From the NCBI RefSeq assembly GCF_012726295.1, contig NZ_JABAOB010000009.1:248001-312000 (forward strand): 64,000 nt of DNA. The letters run 5' to 3'. Origin of the DNA: Chitinophaga sp. Ak27. Its GTDB lineage: Bacteria; Bacteroidota; Bacteroidia; Chitinophagales; Chitinophagaceae. Of the stretch, positions 34,256-42,559 are shown piece after piece. Each line of letters begins with the position of its first letter. The first letter of the stretch is position 1. The notes under the pieces are model-generated. The model was not told the origin of the DNA. It did no database searches and was given only the letters and a program-made list of their open reading frames with translations. A program made the position numbers and the translations under genes.

Positions 34256-35821
34256 ATGAAGCGTACACTCGTAGCATTGTTGCTGCTCCTCCTGGTGGCC
34301 GGAAGCAGCAAAGCCCAAACCAAAGTATTTAAAGAAGTGGGAGAGGGTATCTCTTCCCGTATGCGTACTATCTTCCAGGATGGTACCCTGGTAGGCTACC
34401 TCCTTTTTACAGAGCTGGAAAAAGCCGATAAAGACTCCTTCAACTACCGGATCACCATCATGGACGAAAACCTGAATGATATTGGGTTGGTGAATTTCAG
34501 GGAATTGAAACTGGACCTGCGTGCTGTAGCATTTGAACAGGATGTGCTCTGCCTTTCTTATATGAAAAGTAACTTGTTAGGTCATGCAATAAAAAAACGG
34601 AAAGAGATCAAAGCAGCCGTCGCCAAAGGATACATGGCTATTTTTACCCAGTTTATTAACCTGAATGGAAAGATTCTCCGGTCTAATACCATCAAGGTGA
34701 ATGTAGACCTGGACCATGAGTTCCGGACTGGGCAACTGGTGATCGGCAACGGAGGACTGAAAGAGCCCTTCCGTGTGCAGAATGTTCCCGGTAAAGGCTT
34801 TGCCTGTTTTTACGGGGATAACCGCGGAAAATATCTCCTGGTATATGATACCACTGGCCGCCAAACCTGGCAGAAAAGGGTAGGGATGGATGACGGCGAT
34901 TATGACATGCTTATCTCTGGTCATGCGGCCTATTTTCTCGTTAAGAAAAAACATGATATGGTAGAAGGCGGTTATATGGCTTTTGGCTTTAACCTGGACG
35001 ATAGTACGTCTTTCAACAAATACTTCCTGAAAGATAAAAAAGGAAACCAGTTGAGCGTATCATCTTTCATGAACGATCCTAATACCGGTAAGCCTTTTAT
35101 CGCAGGTAAAATTATCAATCCCCGGCGAGGCAAGGAATATGGGTCGGCCAGGTTGATCAGTAAAGGTGCTTATCTCGGTGTATTTACCATCAATATTGAT
35201 CACGACAAGCAGACTACCCAGCCCATCTACAATTACTGGAAATCGAACGATACCGCGCGTATCGCCAATTCCAAAGGCCGGCTGCTGGCTAATAAATCCT
35301 ATATGCTGAATGGCCCTTCCTTCAAGGATTATTATGGGAATACCTATTTTACTGGTTCTGCTATTAAACGTGGCATCAACCCAGGTATGGTGATTGCAGA
35401 GGTATTGACGGTTCCAACTATCCTGGTGCCCACCTTCCTGCTGACCAATTTTGGTACGAGAAGAATGAAGGCCTATGATGCCCTTTTGCTGAAGCAATCT
35501 GCTGATGGAAAGCTGACCTTCGAAAACAGCATCCCTTCTGCTCACAGCCATTTTTATCCCGGACGTTTCAACCTGTTGCTGACCGATAATAAGGCATATT
35601 ATACGGTTACTTCTCCCGAAACCAGGTTAACACACCTGATCATTACCGAAAATAAAAACATTACCTTCTACTGTGTAGACCAGAAAAAAGTGACCCGTAC
35701 CATTCCACGGGTGAAGGATAATATTTCTACCATAATATATCCTGCCAAAGAAGGGCACATTATGGTGGCCGAATATGATAAGAAAGAACGTTCTACTAAA
35801 TATTCCATAGAGGCGATATAG
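34256..35821 (+). CDS. Secreted uncharacterised protein (possibly DUF6770)
   Basis: A 521-residue protein with a clear signal peptide (MKRTLVALLLLLLVAGSSKAQ). The mature part is beta-rich with repeated strand patterns (LGVFTINIDHDKQTTQPIYN, FYCVDQKKVTRTIP), suggestive of a propeller, but no repeats can be defined reliably. I recall a Bacteroidota family (DUF6770) with this layout, without certainty. It follows the M48 peptidase gene closely. A 40-bp perfect hairpin starts 6 bases after its stop codon. Confidence 0.65.
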   Translation: MKRTLVALLLLLLVAGSSKAQTKVFKEVGEGISSRMRTIFQDGTLVGYLLFTELEKADKDSFNYRITIMDENLNDIGLVNFRELKLDLRAVAFEQDVLCLSYMKSNLLGHAIKKRKEIKAAVAKGYMAIFTQFINLNGKILRSNTIKVNVDLDHEFRTGQLVIGNGGLKEPFRVQNVPGKGFACFYGDNRGKYLLVYDTTGRQTWQKRVGMDDGDYDMLISGHAAYFLVKKKHDMVEGGYMAFGFNLDDSTSFNKYFLKDKKGNQLSVSSFMNDPNTGKPFIAGKIINPRRGKEYGSARLISKGAYLGVFTINIDHDKQTTQPIYNYWKSNDTARIANSKGRLLANKSYMLNGPSFKDYYGNTYFTGSAIKRGINPGMVIAEVLTVPTILVPTFLLTNFGTRRMKAYDALLLKQSADGKLTFENSIPSAHSHFYPGRFNLLLTDNKAYYTVTSPETRLTHLIITENKNITFYCVDQKKVTRTIPRVKDNISTIIYPAKEGHIMVAEYDKKERSTKYSIEAI

Positions 35822-35826
35822 CTTAG

Positions 35827-35934
35827 AAGCAGAAAGCACAAAGCACCAAGCCCTTAAAGCGAATGATCTTAGCGGATATTAAAAACCGTGATGGTCATTC
35901 GCTTTAAGGGCTTGGTGCTTTGTGCTTTCTGCTT
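35827..35934. repeat. 40-bp perfect inverted repeat
   Basis: Positions 35827-35866 and 35895-35934 are exact reverse complements over 40 bp, with a 28-base loop. The sequence is built from AAAGC-like words (AGAAAGCACAAAGCACCAAG), and the right arm continues outward in further CTGCTTT words. It begins 6 bases after the stop of the upstream gene, so it could end transcription, but the length is far beyond an ordinary terminator. Confidence 0.95.
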
Positions 35935-36019
35935 TCTGCTTTGAGCTTTCCGCTCCTTATTGCATATATCCAATTTTAACTGTATTTTGCTATAACGATT
36001 TTGCAAATAACAAATACCC

Positions 36020-36712
36020 ATGAAAGCTTTACTTACGACCGCCTTATTGGCTGCTGGTTTGTATACCAGCCACACTGCTGCTGCGGCAGACGTTATCCGT
36101 CGCGACTCCCTTACCCGGGGCGGTTATACCCTCATCTTTATCAATGAGGACCCTGCCTTTGTCAACACCGGCAAGGAGGTACAGGAAAGGATGATCAATA
36201 CTTTTTTCGATGTATATCCTAAGCTGGCTGCTGCCTACAACCCGGAAACATTGAAGAAAGTGGTGTTTAAGATAGACCCGCATTACGATGGCGTAGCCGC
36301 TACGGCCAATGGGGTGGTGACCTATAACCCTGCCTGGATGCTGAAACAGCCTACCGACATCGATGTGGTGACGCATGAGGTGATGCACATTGTACAGGAC
36401 TATGGCAACAGCCGCGGACCCGGATGGCTAACAGAAGGCATTGCCGACTACGTACGGTACAAGTTTGGTGTTGACAATGCCGGCGCGCACTGGGCTTTGC
36501 CTGCTTTCAATGAAAAGCAGCACTACAGCAACAGCTACCGTATTACCGCCCGTTTCCTGGCCTGGCTGGAGAAAGGCGTACAACCCGGAATAGTGAAAGT
36601 TCTGGATAAAAGTTTAAGGGACCATACTTATACGGCGGGCCTTTGGAAAGAACAAACCGGTAAATCGCTCGATGAATTATGGGCCGCCTATAGCGTGAAT
36701 CCTGCCTTGTAA
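36020..36712 (+). CDS. Basic secretory protein-family (PBSP) putative metallopeptidase
   Basis: A 230-residue secreted protein: signal peptide MKALLTTALLAAGLYTSHTA, then a BSP domain with RDSLTRGGYTLIFINEDPAF, the zinc motif HEVMH (VVTHEVMHIVQDYGNSRGPG), WLTEGIADYVRYKFGV with the third ligand candidate, and HYSNSYRITARFLAWLEKG. Plant and bacterial BSP proteins carry this HExxH. The gene is single, between the 40-bp hairpin and an ATP-grasp gene. Probable extracellular or periplasmic protease; substrate unknown. Confidence 0.88.
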   Translation: MKALLTTALLAAGLYTSHTAAAADVIRRDSLTRGGYTLIFINEDPAFVNTGKEVQERMINTFFDVYPKLAAAYNPETLKKVVFKIDPHYDGVAATANGVVTYNPAWMLKQPTDIDVVTHEVMHIVQDYGNSRGPGWLTEGIADYVRYKFGVDNAGAHWALPAFNEKQHYSNSYRITARFLAWLEKGVQPGIVKVLDKSLRDHTYTAGLWKEQTGKSLDELWAAYSVNPAL

Positions 36713-36797
36713 CCAGGGCGGGGATCATTCATAAAAAGATTTCGTTGCTTGACAGGTAATTATATACATTTAGTCTTCGCTAATTATTTTGTAGAGT

Positions 36798-37673
36798 ATG
36801 AAGATTGCTTATGTAGGATACCTTGTGCAGGAGAAATATGCCACTGCACACGACGAAGACGCAACATTACTGGCATTCCTGAAAGCACGCGGACTGGATA
36901 TTACCCCGGTAGTCTGGAATGATCCGGAGGTAAACTGGGCAGCGTTTGACCTGGCCATTATCAAATCACCGTGGGATTACCATGAAAAATTTGCCGGATT
37001 CAAACAATGGCTGCATGACCTGGAAGCCGCCGGTGTAGCTTTATTGAATCCTGTTGATACCATCCGGTGGAACAGTGATAAACATTACCTGGAAGAGATT
37101 GCTGCAGCGGGGCTGCCAGTAATTCCTTCCCTGTTCCTGGAAAAAGGTACGGCGCCTGCATTGGCAGGTTTCTTTGCGCAGCTGCAGGCAGATAAACTGA
37201 TCCTGAAACCCTGCGTCAGCGCCGGCGCTAAAAATACGCTGATATTGCAGCCAGGCAGTGTCGCGCAACGGGAAGCGCAGGTGCATGAATGGCTCCGGGA
37301 TGAAAGTTATATCATTCAGCCTTTCATGGAAGAGATTAAAGAAGGAGAGTGGTCGTTCCTTTTCTTTAACGGGAAATATAGTCACAGCCTGCTGAAAGTT
37401 CCCAAGGCCGGTGACTTCCGCGTGCAACAATCTCATGGCGGCAGCACACATGCTGCCACTGCCACAACGGCGCAGGTAATTGCTGCCGCTAAGTTTGTAA
37501 CGCAGTTTGCACCACAAACACTCTACGCCAGGGTTGATGGCGTGATGTCGAAGGGCGACCTGGTACTGATGGAACTGGAGCTGATAGAGCCTTACCTGTT
37601 CCTGGAAACCCATCCGGATGGCCTGGAAAACTATTACCAGGCGCTATTGCAAAGAATACAATTACTTAACTAA
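36798..37673 (+). CDS. ATP-grasp domain protein
   Basis: A 291-residue protein of the glutathione-synthetase-like ATP-grasp type. N-terminal Rossmann-like part (MKIAYVGYLVQEKYATAHDE, AIIKSPWDYHEKFAGFKQWL), then VDTIRWNSDKHYLEEIAAAG, and the ATP-binding DKLILKPCVSAGAKNTLIL, YIIQPFMEEIKEGEWSFLF and VLMELELIEPYLFLE, whose Glu residues would hold Mg2+. The reaction is expected to join an acyl-phosphate to an amine or thiol. The next gene, an acyltransferase, starts 17 bases later, so the two may make or decorate one product (inference). Confidence 0.82.
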   Translation: MKIAYVGYLVQEKYATAHDEDATLLAFLKARGLDITPVVWNDPEVNWAAFDLAIIKSPWDYHEKFAGFKQWLHDLEAAGVALLNPVDTIRWNSDKHYLEEIAAAGLPVIPSLFLEKGTAPALAGFFAQLQADKLILKPCVSAGAKNTLILQPGSVAQREAQVHEWLRDESYIIQPFMEEIKEGEWSFLFFNGKYSHSLLKVPKAGDFRVQQSHGGSTHAATATTAQVIAAAKFVTQFAPQTLYARVDGVMSKGDLVLMELELIEPYLFLETHPDGLENYYQALLQRIQLLN

Positions 37674-37690
37674 GTATTTAACGGATAGAT

Positions 37691-38863
37691 ATGAGCACGG
37701 AAACCGCTATCCCGGCATCGAAGCAATTGCATGGACTGGATCACTTAAGGGCGCTGGCCATTTTAATGGTGCTGCTGTATCATTACCGGATGTTTGGACA
37801 TCCCGCCTGGTTGGATGACGTGATACATTTCGGATGGTCGGGGGTAGACCTGTTCTTTGTTTTGAGCGGTTACCTGATTTCCTCGCAGCTGTTTGTTACC
37901 ATGGCGCAAGGGAAGCCGGTTTCTTTCCCTGAGTTTTTTATCAAACGTTTTTTCAGGATCATTCCTCCGTACCTGCTGACACTAAGCATTTACTTCCTGG
38001 TGCCGGCATTCTGGGAGCGGGAAACGTTGTTGCCATTATGGCGATACCTGACCTTTACCCAAAACTTCGGACTAAACCTGAAGGTGTTTGGTACCTTCTC
38101 GCATGTTTGGTCGCTTTGTGTAGAAGAGCATTTTTATTTGTTGTTTCCGTTCACCCTGTTTTTATTGATCCGTACAAAAAGGGTGAAAGCAGGAGGATGG
38201 TTGTTATTCGCCATGTTTATGGCGGGGTTTGCGATACGCCTGTTTTGCTGGTACTGGTTGATTGCGCCGCATGCGGGGCAGGATGATGCCTGGATGTATT
38301 GGTATATGAATATGTATTATCCCACCTATACCCGTCTGGATGGGTTGTTGGCAGGGGTGGCTATTGCTGCTTTATTTACTTTTCGTCCGGCCATCCGGGC
38401 GCGTGTTACCCAATTTGGTAATGCATGGTTGCTGGCAGGGTTGCTGGTGTTGACCGGGGCCTGGTTCCTGTGCGATACACAGAGCAGTTTTGGCGCTTCT
38501 ATCTTCGGGTTCCCGGTGGTAGCGTTGGGGTATGGGTTGCTGGTGATAGCAGCAGTAAGCCCTTCGTGTATCCTGTACCGTAATAACCGCGTTACGGCCC
38601 TGATAGCCAAAGTGTCTTTTGTGTTGTATTTATCCCACAAAGGCGTGATACACCTGGTGCAGCCATTGTTGGCCAAAACGGGGATGGCGCCTCAGGGTAC
38701 ATTGATGATGTTGCTATGTGTGGTGATCGCGATAGGGGCAGCCTGGATGATACACCTGGCCATAGAGCGGCCGATGTTGCGGCTCCGGAAAAAAGTGCTG
38801 GCAAACAGGAAAGCGCGCAGGCAGCCGGCAGTGGCTCTTCAGATGGAGTGGCAGGATAAATAA
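37691..38863 (+). CDS. Acyltransferase 3 family membrane protein
   Basis: A 390-residue membrane enzyme of the OatA/acyltransferase-3 type: about ten hydrophobic helices, with LDHLRALAILMVLLYHYRMF carrying the catalytic His of the RALA-x5-H region, GWSGVDLFFVLSGYLISSQL and IKRFFRIIPPYLL near the N-terminus. It typically transfers acetyl or other acyl groups to carbohydrates in or at the inner membrane. It is directly downstream of the ATP-grasp gene. The acceptor is unknown. Confidence 0.88.
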   Translation: MSTETAIPASKQLHGLDHLRALAILMVLLYHYRMFGHPAWLDDVIHFGWSGVDLFFVLSGYLISSQLFVTMAQGKPVSFPEFFIKRFFRIIPPYLLTLSIYFLVPAFWERETLLPLWRYLTFTQNFGLNLKVFGTFSHVWSLCVEEHFYLLFPFTLFLLIRTKRVKAGGWLLFAMFMAGFAIRLFCWYWLIAPHAGQDDAWMYWYMNMYYPTYTRLDGLLAGVAIAALFTFRPAIRARVTQFGNAWLLAGLLVLTGAWFLCDTQSSFGASIFGFPVVALGYGLLVIAAVSPSCILYRNNRVTALIAKVSFVLYLSHKGVIHLVQPLLAKTGMAPQGTLMMLLCVVIAIGAAWMIHLAIERPMLRLRKKVLANRKARRQPAVALQMEWQDK

Positions 38864-38871
38864 TTTCGTGC

Positions 38872-40104
38872 TCAATCGACACAGGTGCGCAGGCGGGCTT
38901 CAATAATTTTTTTATCGGCCGCAGAAGTAGCCAGTTGCAGTGCCTTTTCAAAATGTGCCCTGGCTTTAGCCGGCGACAATTCCTGGTATAATTCTCCCAT
39001 TAATAACTGGTACAGGTGAAGATGATCCAGCGCCAGTTTTTCTGCTGCGGCAATGGCTTCTGCTTTCCCGTTGGCTTTCGAAAGGGCATAGGTCCTGTTC
39101 AATGCTGCCATGGGAGAATACTCCAGTTGCAGCAGGTGATTGTATAACTGCAGGATACATTCCCATTTTTCTTTTGTGTCGGCTTTGATGGTATGCCACC
39201 AGGCAATGCCGGCCTCCAGGTGGTACCTGGATAATTTATCTCCTTCAGAAGCCATATTCAGAAAGTGTTCGCCCTGTTGGATCAGGGCATGATCCCACAG
39301 ATTGGGATCCTGGTCAGCGTACAGTACAATTTCCCCGGCATTGTCGATGCGGGCATCAAACCTTGAGGCATGAAAACTCATCAGGGCCAGTAGTGCATTG
39401 ACGGCAGGCTGGTTGGTGGCGGGATTATCCAACAGTAATTGGGCGAGGCGCATGGCCTCAAAACATAATTCTTTCCGCAGGGTGTTATCGTGGCTGCTGG
39501 AATAATAGCCTTCGTTGAAGAGGAGGTATAATGTTTTGAGTACTGTTTCCAGCCGCTTGTCTATTTCCGAAGGCGGAGGAAAGATAAGCGCTACCTGCGC
39601 TGTTCTCAGTTTATCTTTAGCCCGTTGCAACCGTTTGGCAATAGTTTCCCGGTTGGTTAAAAAGGCATCCGCAATTTCGTTGATACCAAATCCGCAGAGG
39701 ATGCGCAGGGCGAGACCTATCTGCGCTTCTGCCGTAATAGCCGGATGGCAGATGGCAAAGATCATCTGGAGTTGGCTGTCGTGGATGTTTTGGGGCGACA
39801 GGTCTATTTCCGGTATATCCGTTCCCGTTGGCTGGTGTTTAAGCTGTGGCGTAATTTTCTGTTGGAAGACAGCCTGGTGCTTCAGGTAATTTTTTGCCTT
39901 GTTTTTTGCCACGGTATATAACCATGCCACAGGGTGTTCCGGTAATCCTTTCAGGCCCCATATTTCAGAGGCTGATAAAAAAGTATCGCTGGCAATATCT
40001 TCTGCAGTTGCTATCTGTTCAAAGCCAAACAGCCTGCACAATACAGCAGTTATCTTGCTGTATTCCGTTCTGAACAGGTGTGGTATGAGCTCTCTTTCAT
40101 CCAT
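38872..40104 (-). CDS. ECF42-type sigma factor with TPR extension
   Basis: A 410-residue ECF sigma factor: region 2 (IPHLFRTEYSKITAVLCRLF, ATAEDIASDTFLSASEIWG), region 4 (EIADAFLTNRETIAKRLQRA), then a long C-terminal part with TPR-like helices (LAIVL-type helical repeats, HLEAGIAWWHTIKADTKEKW, PMAALNRTYALSKANGKAEA). ECF42 sigma factors have exactly this extension and lie beside YCII/DGPF genes, which is the case here. The extension is thought to substitute for an anti-sigma factor. Cytoplasmic. An inverted repeat lies in the 113-base gap to the YCII gene upstream. Confidence 0.88.
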   Translation of the reverse strand: MDERELIPHLFRTEYSKITAVLCRLFGFEQIATAEDIASDTFLSASEIWGLKGLPEHPVAWLYTVAKNKAKNYLKHQAVFQQKITPQLKHQPTGTDIPEIDLSPQNIHDSQLQMIFAICHPAITAEAQIGLALRILCGFGINEIADAFLTNRETIAKRLQRAKDKLRTAQVALIFPPPSEIDKRLETVLKTLYLLFNEGYYSSSHDNTLRKELCFEAMRLAQLLLDNPATNQPAVNALLALMSFHASRFDARIDNAGEIVLYADQDPNLWDHALIQQGEHFLNMASEGDKLSRYHLEAGIAWWHTIKADTKEKWECILQLYNHLLQLEYSPMAALNRTYALSKANGKAEAIAAAEKLALDHLHLYQLLMGELYQELSPAKARAHFEKALQLATSAADKKIIEARLRTCVD

Positions 40105-40145
40105 GACATAAGGGCTTCCTCAAAAGTAGGTAAAGAAGTCACACA

Positions 40146-40206
40146 AAGAAACAAAGTAGCAAAGACGCAGGGAAATTTCCTTTGCGTTGTTGCTACTTTG
40201 TTTCTT
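40146..40206. repeat. Long intergenic inverted repeat
   Basis: AAGAAACAAAGTAGCAA at 40146-40162 pairs perfectly with 40190-40206; the 27 bases between continue as an imperfect stem centred on GGAAATTTCC. It lies between the YCII stop and the ECF42 start, both on the minus strand. Its AAAGAAACAAAG word style resembles the 35827 repeat. Confidence 0.85.
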
Positions 40207-40217
40207 GCGTGCGTATT

Positions 40218-40559
40218 TTACATAACGCTGATTTCCCTTACTTCTACGTTACCTCCGGCGGCGAGGATAGGGCAGCCTTTAGCCAGTTCCAGCGCTTCTT
40301 CCAGTGAATTGGCTTTCACGATAGAATAGCCAGCCAGCGACTCTTTGATTTCCGTATATGGACCATCGGTTACCAAGTTATTGGGACGGAGTACTTTACC
40401 GTTGAGGTCGAGGCGGTTGCCGCGGTCGGTCAGTTTGTTCTGGGCAGCAATGGTGCCGATCCAGTCCATCCAACGTTTGGTATTGGCCTGCATTTCTTCC
40501 GGCGATGTTTGGGGCCGGTTGCTGAAGTCTGAACGGTACACAAATAAGAAGTCTTTCAT
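40218..40559 (-). CDS. YCII/DGPF-family protein
   Basis: A 113-residue protein of the YCII-like fold: MKDFLFVYRSDFSNRPQTSP at the start, WMDWIGTIAAQNKLTDRGNR and DGPYTEIKESLAGYSIVKAN (the D-G-P signature), ending with a C-terminal strand. DGPF proteins are partners and targets of ECF42 sigma factors. Two roles remain possible, enzyme or ligand-binding. Transcribed ahead of the sigma gene. Confidence 0.9.
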   Translation of the reverse strand: MKDFLFVYRSDFSNRPQTSPEEMQANTKRWMDWIGTIAAQNKLTDRGNRLDLNGKVLRPNNLVTDGPYTEIKESLAGYSIVKANSLEEALELAKGCPILAAGGNVEVREISVM

Positions 40560-40574
40560 AATGCTAAGTTTTAA

Positions 40575-40595
40575 TTGTTATTTGCCTAATAACAA
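40575..40595. promoter_or_regulatory. Dyad upstream of the YCII gene
   Basis: TTGTTATT and AATAACAA, 8-bp perfect arms with a 5-base spacer, 16-36 bases upstream of the YCII start. It could be an operator or a leader hairpin. Confidence 0.4.
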
Positions 40596-40665
40596 CCCAG
40601 TGGACCTGGTATGGACAGGATAAACGCATTTTATTTAATAATAATTATAGCGTACTGAAATTAAG

Positions 40666-41559
40666 TTAGTTGTTTTTATAAATCTCTCCAAATTCCCGGG
40701 CAAAATCTGCAAAGCTGGTAGGTCCGAAAGTGATTTTTTCCTGTTGACGGTAGTCGTTGAGCAGGGAGCCATCTCTTAATGCAATGCCAATTTCCACTAC
40801 ATATACTTTAGCCATTTGTTCAGATAAGCCGGATTCCATCAATCCTGCCATCAGGGCTTCGTCGGGGAAGTGTACCCAGGCTAGGTCGGGTTGTCCGGCT
40901 GCTGCACCCAGCAGCGTGGCTATTTCAGCGCCTGTTTTTTCGTCACTGGCCACATAGCGGATTTCCTTACCGCTGAAGTTGAGCGTATCCAATGCGGTGG
41001 CGGCTACTGCTGCAATATCTGCCGGATGTGATAGTACGACAGGCGTAGCAGCATCGAAGTTATTGCCAATGATCCGCTGGTGTTTGATCATCGGGATACT
41101 GCCCAGGAAATTGCTATAAAACATACCGGGACGAAGATGCAATACTTGTGTGCCGGTGAGCGCATTTAACTGTTGTTCGATATGATAATTAGCGCCAGCG
41201 GGACCTGCGCCATCGGGGGTATGAGCGCCAATGCTGCTGAGATTTACTACGTATTTAACGCCGGCCTGGGCGATAGCCGTGGCGTAGCGATCGCCCGCCG
41301 CTTTCATATAGGCGTGGATATCAGTAGCAGCGTAACCAGGAGGTATCATGAGGTATACAGCATCGGCACCTTCAAAGGTGCGGCGTAAAAAGGCGGCATC
41401 TTCTATGGCGCCGATAGCAGGAATAGCCTGTAATGCCTCAATAGCAGCGGCTCTTTCGGGGCGGTGACTTACCACGGTTACCCGGTGTCCTTTAGCAATC
41501 AATTGTTCCGTTAATGGTTTGCTGATGTTGCCCAGCGAGCCTGTAATAGTGATGTTCAT
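40666..41559 (-). CDS. NmrA-type SDR NAD(P)-binding protein
   Basis: A 297-residue atypical SDR: TGSLGNISKPLTEQLIAKGH as the nucleotide-binding motif, ADAVYLMIPPGY, the YVVNLSSIGAHTPDGAG strand, and LHLRPGMFYSNFLGSIPMIK. It matches the NmrA/NAD(P)H azoreductase-like group, in which members act as sensors or reductases. The start at 41559 is chosen over the ATG at 41610, which lies inside the promoter region. It is divergent from an HxlR-type regulator, so probably its target. Confidence 0.87.
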   Translation of the reverse strand: MNITITGSLGNISKPLTEQLIAKGHRVTVVSHRPERAAAIEALQAIPAIGAIEDAAFLRRTFEGADAVYLMIPPGYAATDIHAYMKAAGDRYATAIAQAGVKYVVNLSSIGAHTPDGAGPAGANYHIEQQLNALTGTQVLHLRPGMFYSNFLGSIPMIKHQRIIGNNFDAATPVVLSHPADIAAVAATALDTLNFSGKEIRYVASDEKTGAEIATLLGAAAGQPDLAWVHFPDEALMAGLMESGLSEQMAKVYVVEIGIALRDGSLLNDYRQQEKITFGPTSFADFAREFGEIYKNN

Positions 41560-41579
41560 GGTTATAAATTTTACTTGCA

Positions 41580-41618
41580 CAAAAATAAAAGAGTACTTAC
41601 TTTTGTACAAGTACTTAC
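41580..41618. promoter_or_regulatory. Overlapping divergent promoters with direct repeats
   Basis: On the minus strand TATTTTTG (41587-41580) fits the -7 box of the NmrA-like gene. On the plus strand TACTTTTG (41598-41605) fits that of hxlR. AGTACTTAC occurs twice, at 41592-41600 and 41610-41618, covering the promoters, and TTGTACAA at 41604-41610 is a palindrome between them. A bound HxlR dimer here could repress both genes (inference). Confidence 0.6.
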
Positions 41619-41636
41619 CCTAAAGTATGTATAAAA

Positions 41637-42047
41637 ATGGCACGTATAAAAGAACAATCCACGATCCAGGAAAATAAGCGGTCCGCCTTTGAAGAATGCC
41701 CGGTTACCTATGTGATGGAGAAGATTGGCGGTTACTGGAAGCCTATTATTTTGTTCCAGCTACTATCCGGCAGCAAGCGATATAGTGATGTAAGAAGAGC
41801 TATTCCTGCAATTACAGAAAAGGTGCTGATTCAGCAGTTGAAACAGCTGGAGGCCGATGGGCTGGTACAGCGCAAAGCCATGCCGGTGGTGCCACCGCAT
41901 GTAACCTACAGCTTAACCAAAACAGGCATGCGGTTAAAACCGGTGCTGTATGCCATGGCGGTATGGGCGGTAGATGATAGCAAAGAACACGGCGCCGTGT
42001 TTCGCCGGAATTTGAAAAATTTCCCCGGCGCTAACGATAATGCCTAA
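41637..42047 (+). CDS. HxlR-family transcriptional regulator
   Basis: A 136-residue winged-helix protein of the HxlR/MarR-like type: FEECPVTYVMEKIGGYWKPI at the start, IILFQLLSGSKRYSDVRRAI, the recognition helix (ITEKVLIQQLKQLEADGLV) and the wing PPHVTYSLTKTGMRLKPVLY. One Cys, in the N-terminal CPVTYV motif, is at the place where redox-sensing members carry theirs. It is divergent from the NmrA-type gene. Probably controls that gene and itself. Confidence 0.9.
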   Translation: MARIKEQSTIQENKRSAFEECPVTYVMEKIGGYWKPIILFQLLSGSKRYSDVRRAIPAITEKVLIQQLKQLEADGLVQRKAMPVVPPHVTYSLTKTGMRLKPVLYAMAVWAVDDSKEHGAVFRRNLKNFPGANDNA

Positions 42048-42055
42048 ACGTTAAT

Positions 42056-42087
42056 AAGAGCGGTATTGTCTGTCTATAGCCGCTCTT
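42056..42087. terminator. Hairpin terminator
   Basis: AAGAGCGG and CCGCTCTT, 8-bp arms with a 16-base interior, just after the hxlR stop and overlapping the last codons of the convergent DUF1905 gene. Plausible shared terminator. Confidence 0.55.
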
Positions 42088-42364
42088 CCAGGACCACGAT
42101 TACCGTGTCGCCCGCCTTCTTTTTTATCTCTTTACAGATATCAGCTTTTACCGGCAGTTTATGTGTACCATTTCCCAGCGCCATAAAAGCGCTCTGAAAC
42201 GGTTGCTGGTTAATAGTGCCCTTTACTTTTACCAATCCCCGTGTACCAAAGAAAGATACCGATTCGGGCCATACCAGGTAAGTCCAGCCTCCTTTGGCGG
42301 GACTTTTTTGTAATACCGCTTTAAATTGCTGGTGTAGCGGTCCCTTTGTTGCAATGGTTGTCAT
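42074..42364 (-). CDS. DUF1905 domain protein
   Basis: A 96-residue protein matching DUF1905: FKAVLQKSPAKGGWTYLVWP, FGTRGLVKVKGTINQQPFQS, AFMALGNGTHKLPVKADICK, then KKKAGDTVIVVLEE. These small beta proteins are often associated with YdeI-type proteins. Cytoplasmic; function unknown. Confidence 0.88.
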   Translation of the reverse strand: MTTIATKGPLHQQFKAVLQKSPAKGGWTYLVWPESVSFFGTRGLVKVKGTINQQPFQSAFMALGNGTHKLPVKADICKEIKKKAGDTVIVVLEERL

Positions 42365-42469
42365 GGCTGATAGTATTTGTTGTACTATAAAGGTATTTCC
42401 CGCTGCCGGATTTGAGGATGGCCGAAACTGACTTTAAACGGGTTAATTGCGACAATCCATGGCTATCCC

Positions 42470-42499
42470 CTTCACCCTTTTTGGGGATTGTATTGCCTT
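42470..42499 (+). promoter_or_regulatory. ECF-sigma-type promoter before the S41 protease
   Basis: CTTCACCCTTTTT (42470-42482), 10 bases, TTGCCTT (42493-42499). The two boxes and the exact spacing recur before fecR and before the thioredoxin gene. The protease ATG at 42560 is 60 bases downstream, so the longer frame from 42488 would begin inside the promoter. Confidence 0.8.
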
Positions 42500-42559
42500 A
42501 ATAGCAGCATCGTTACCAGCAGTACTGGTAATATTTACAAAAAATGTAATTATTGTAAT

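Noticed and set aside
35869..36075. A 68-codon minus-strand frame across the 40-bp repeat.
   Set aside because: It consists of repeat-derived Lys/Gln-rich sequence, overlaps the PBSP gene start and has no family features.
38172..38192. A minus-strand TTCACCCTTTTT inside the acyltransferase gene, resembling the ECF -35 box.
   Set aside because: No TTGCCTT follows at 10 bases (ATAAAAA is there instead), and it lies within coding sequence on the opposite strand. It serves as a negative control for the motif.
42488..42559. An upstream ATG-like start for the S41 protease.
   Set aside because: It lies between the two boxes of the promoter and would spoil the signal peptide.
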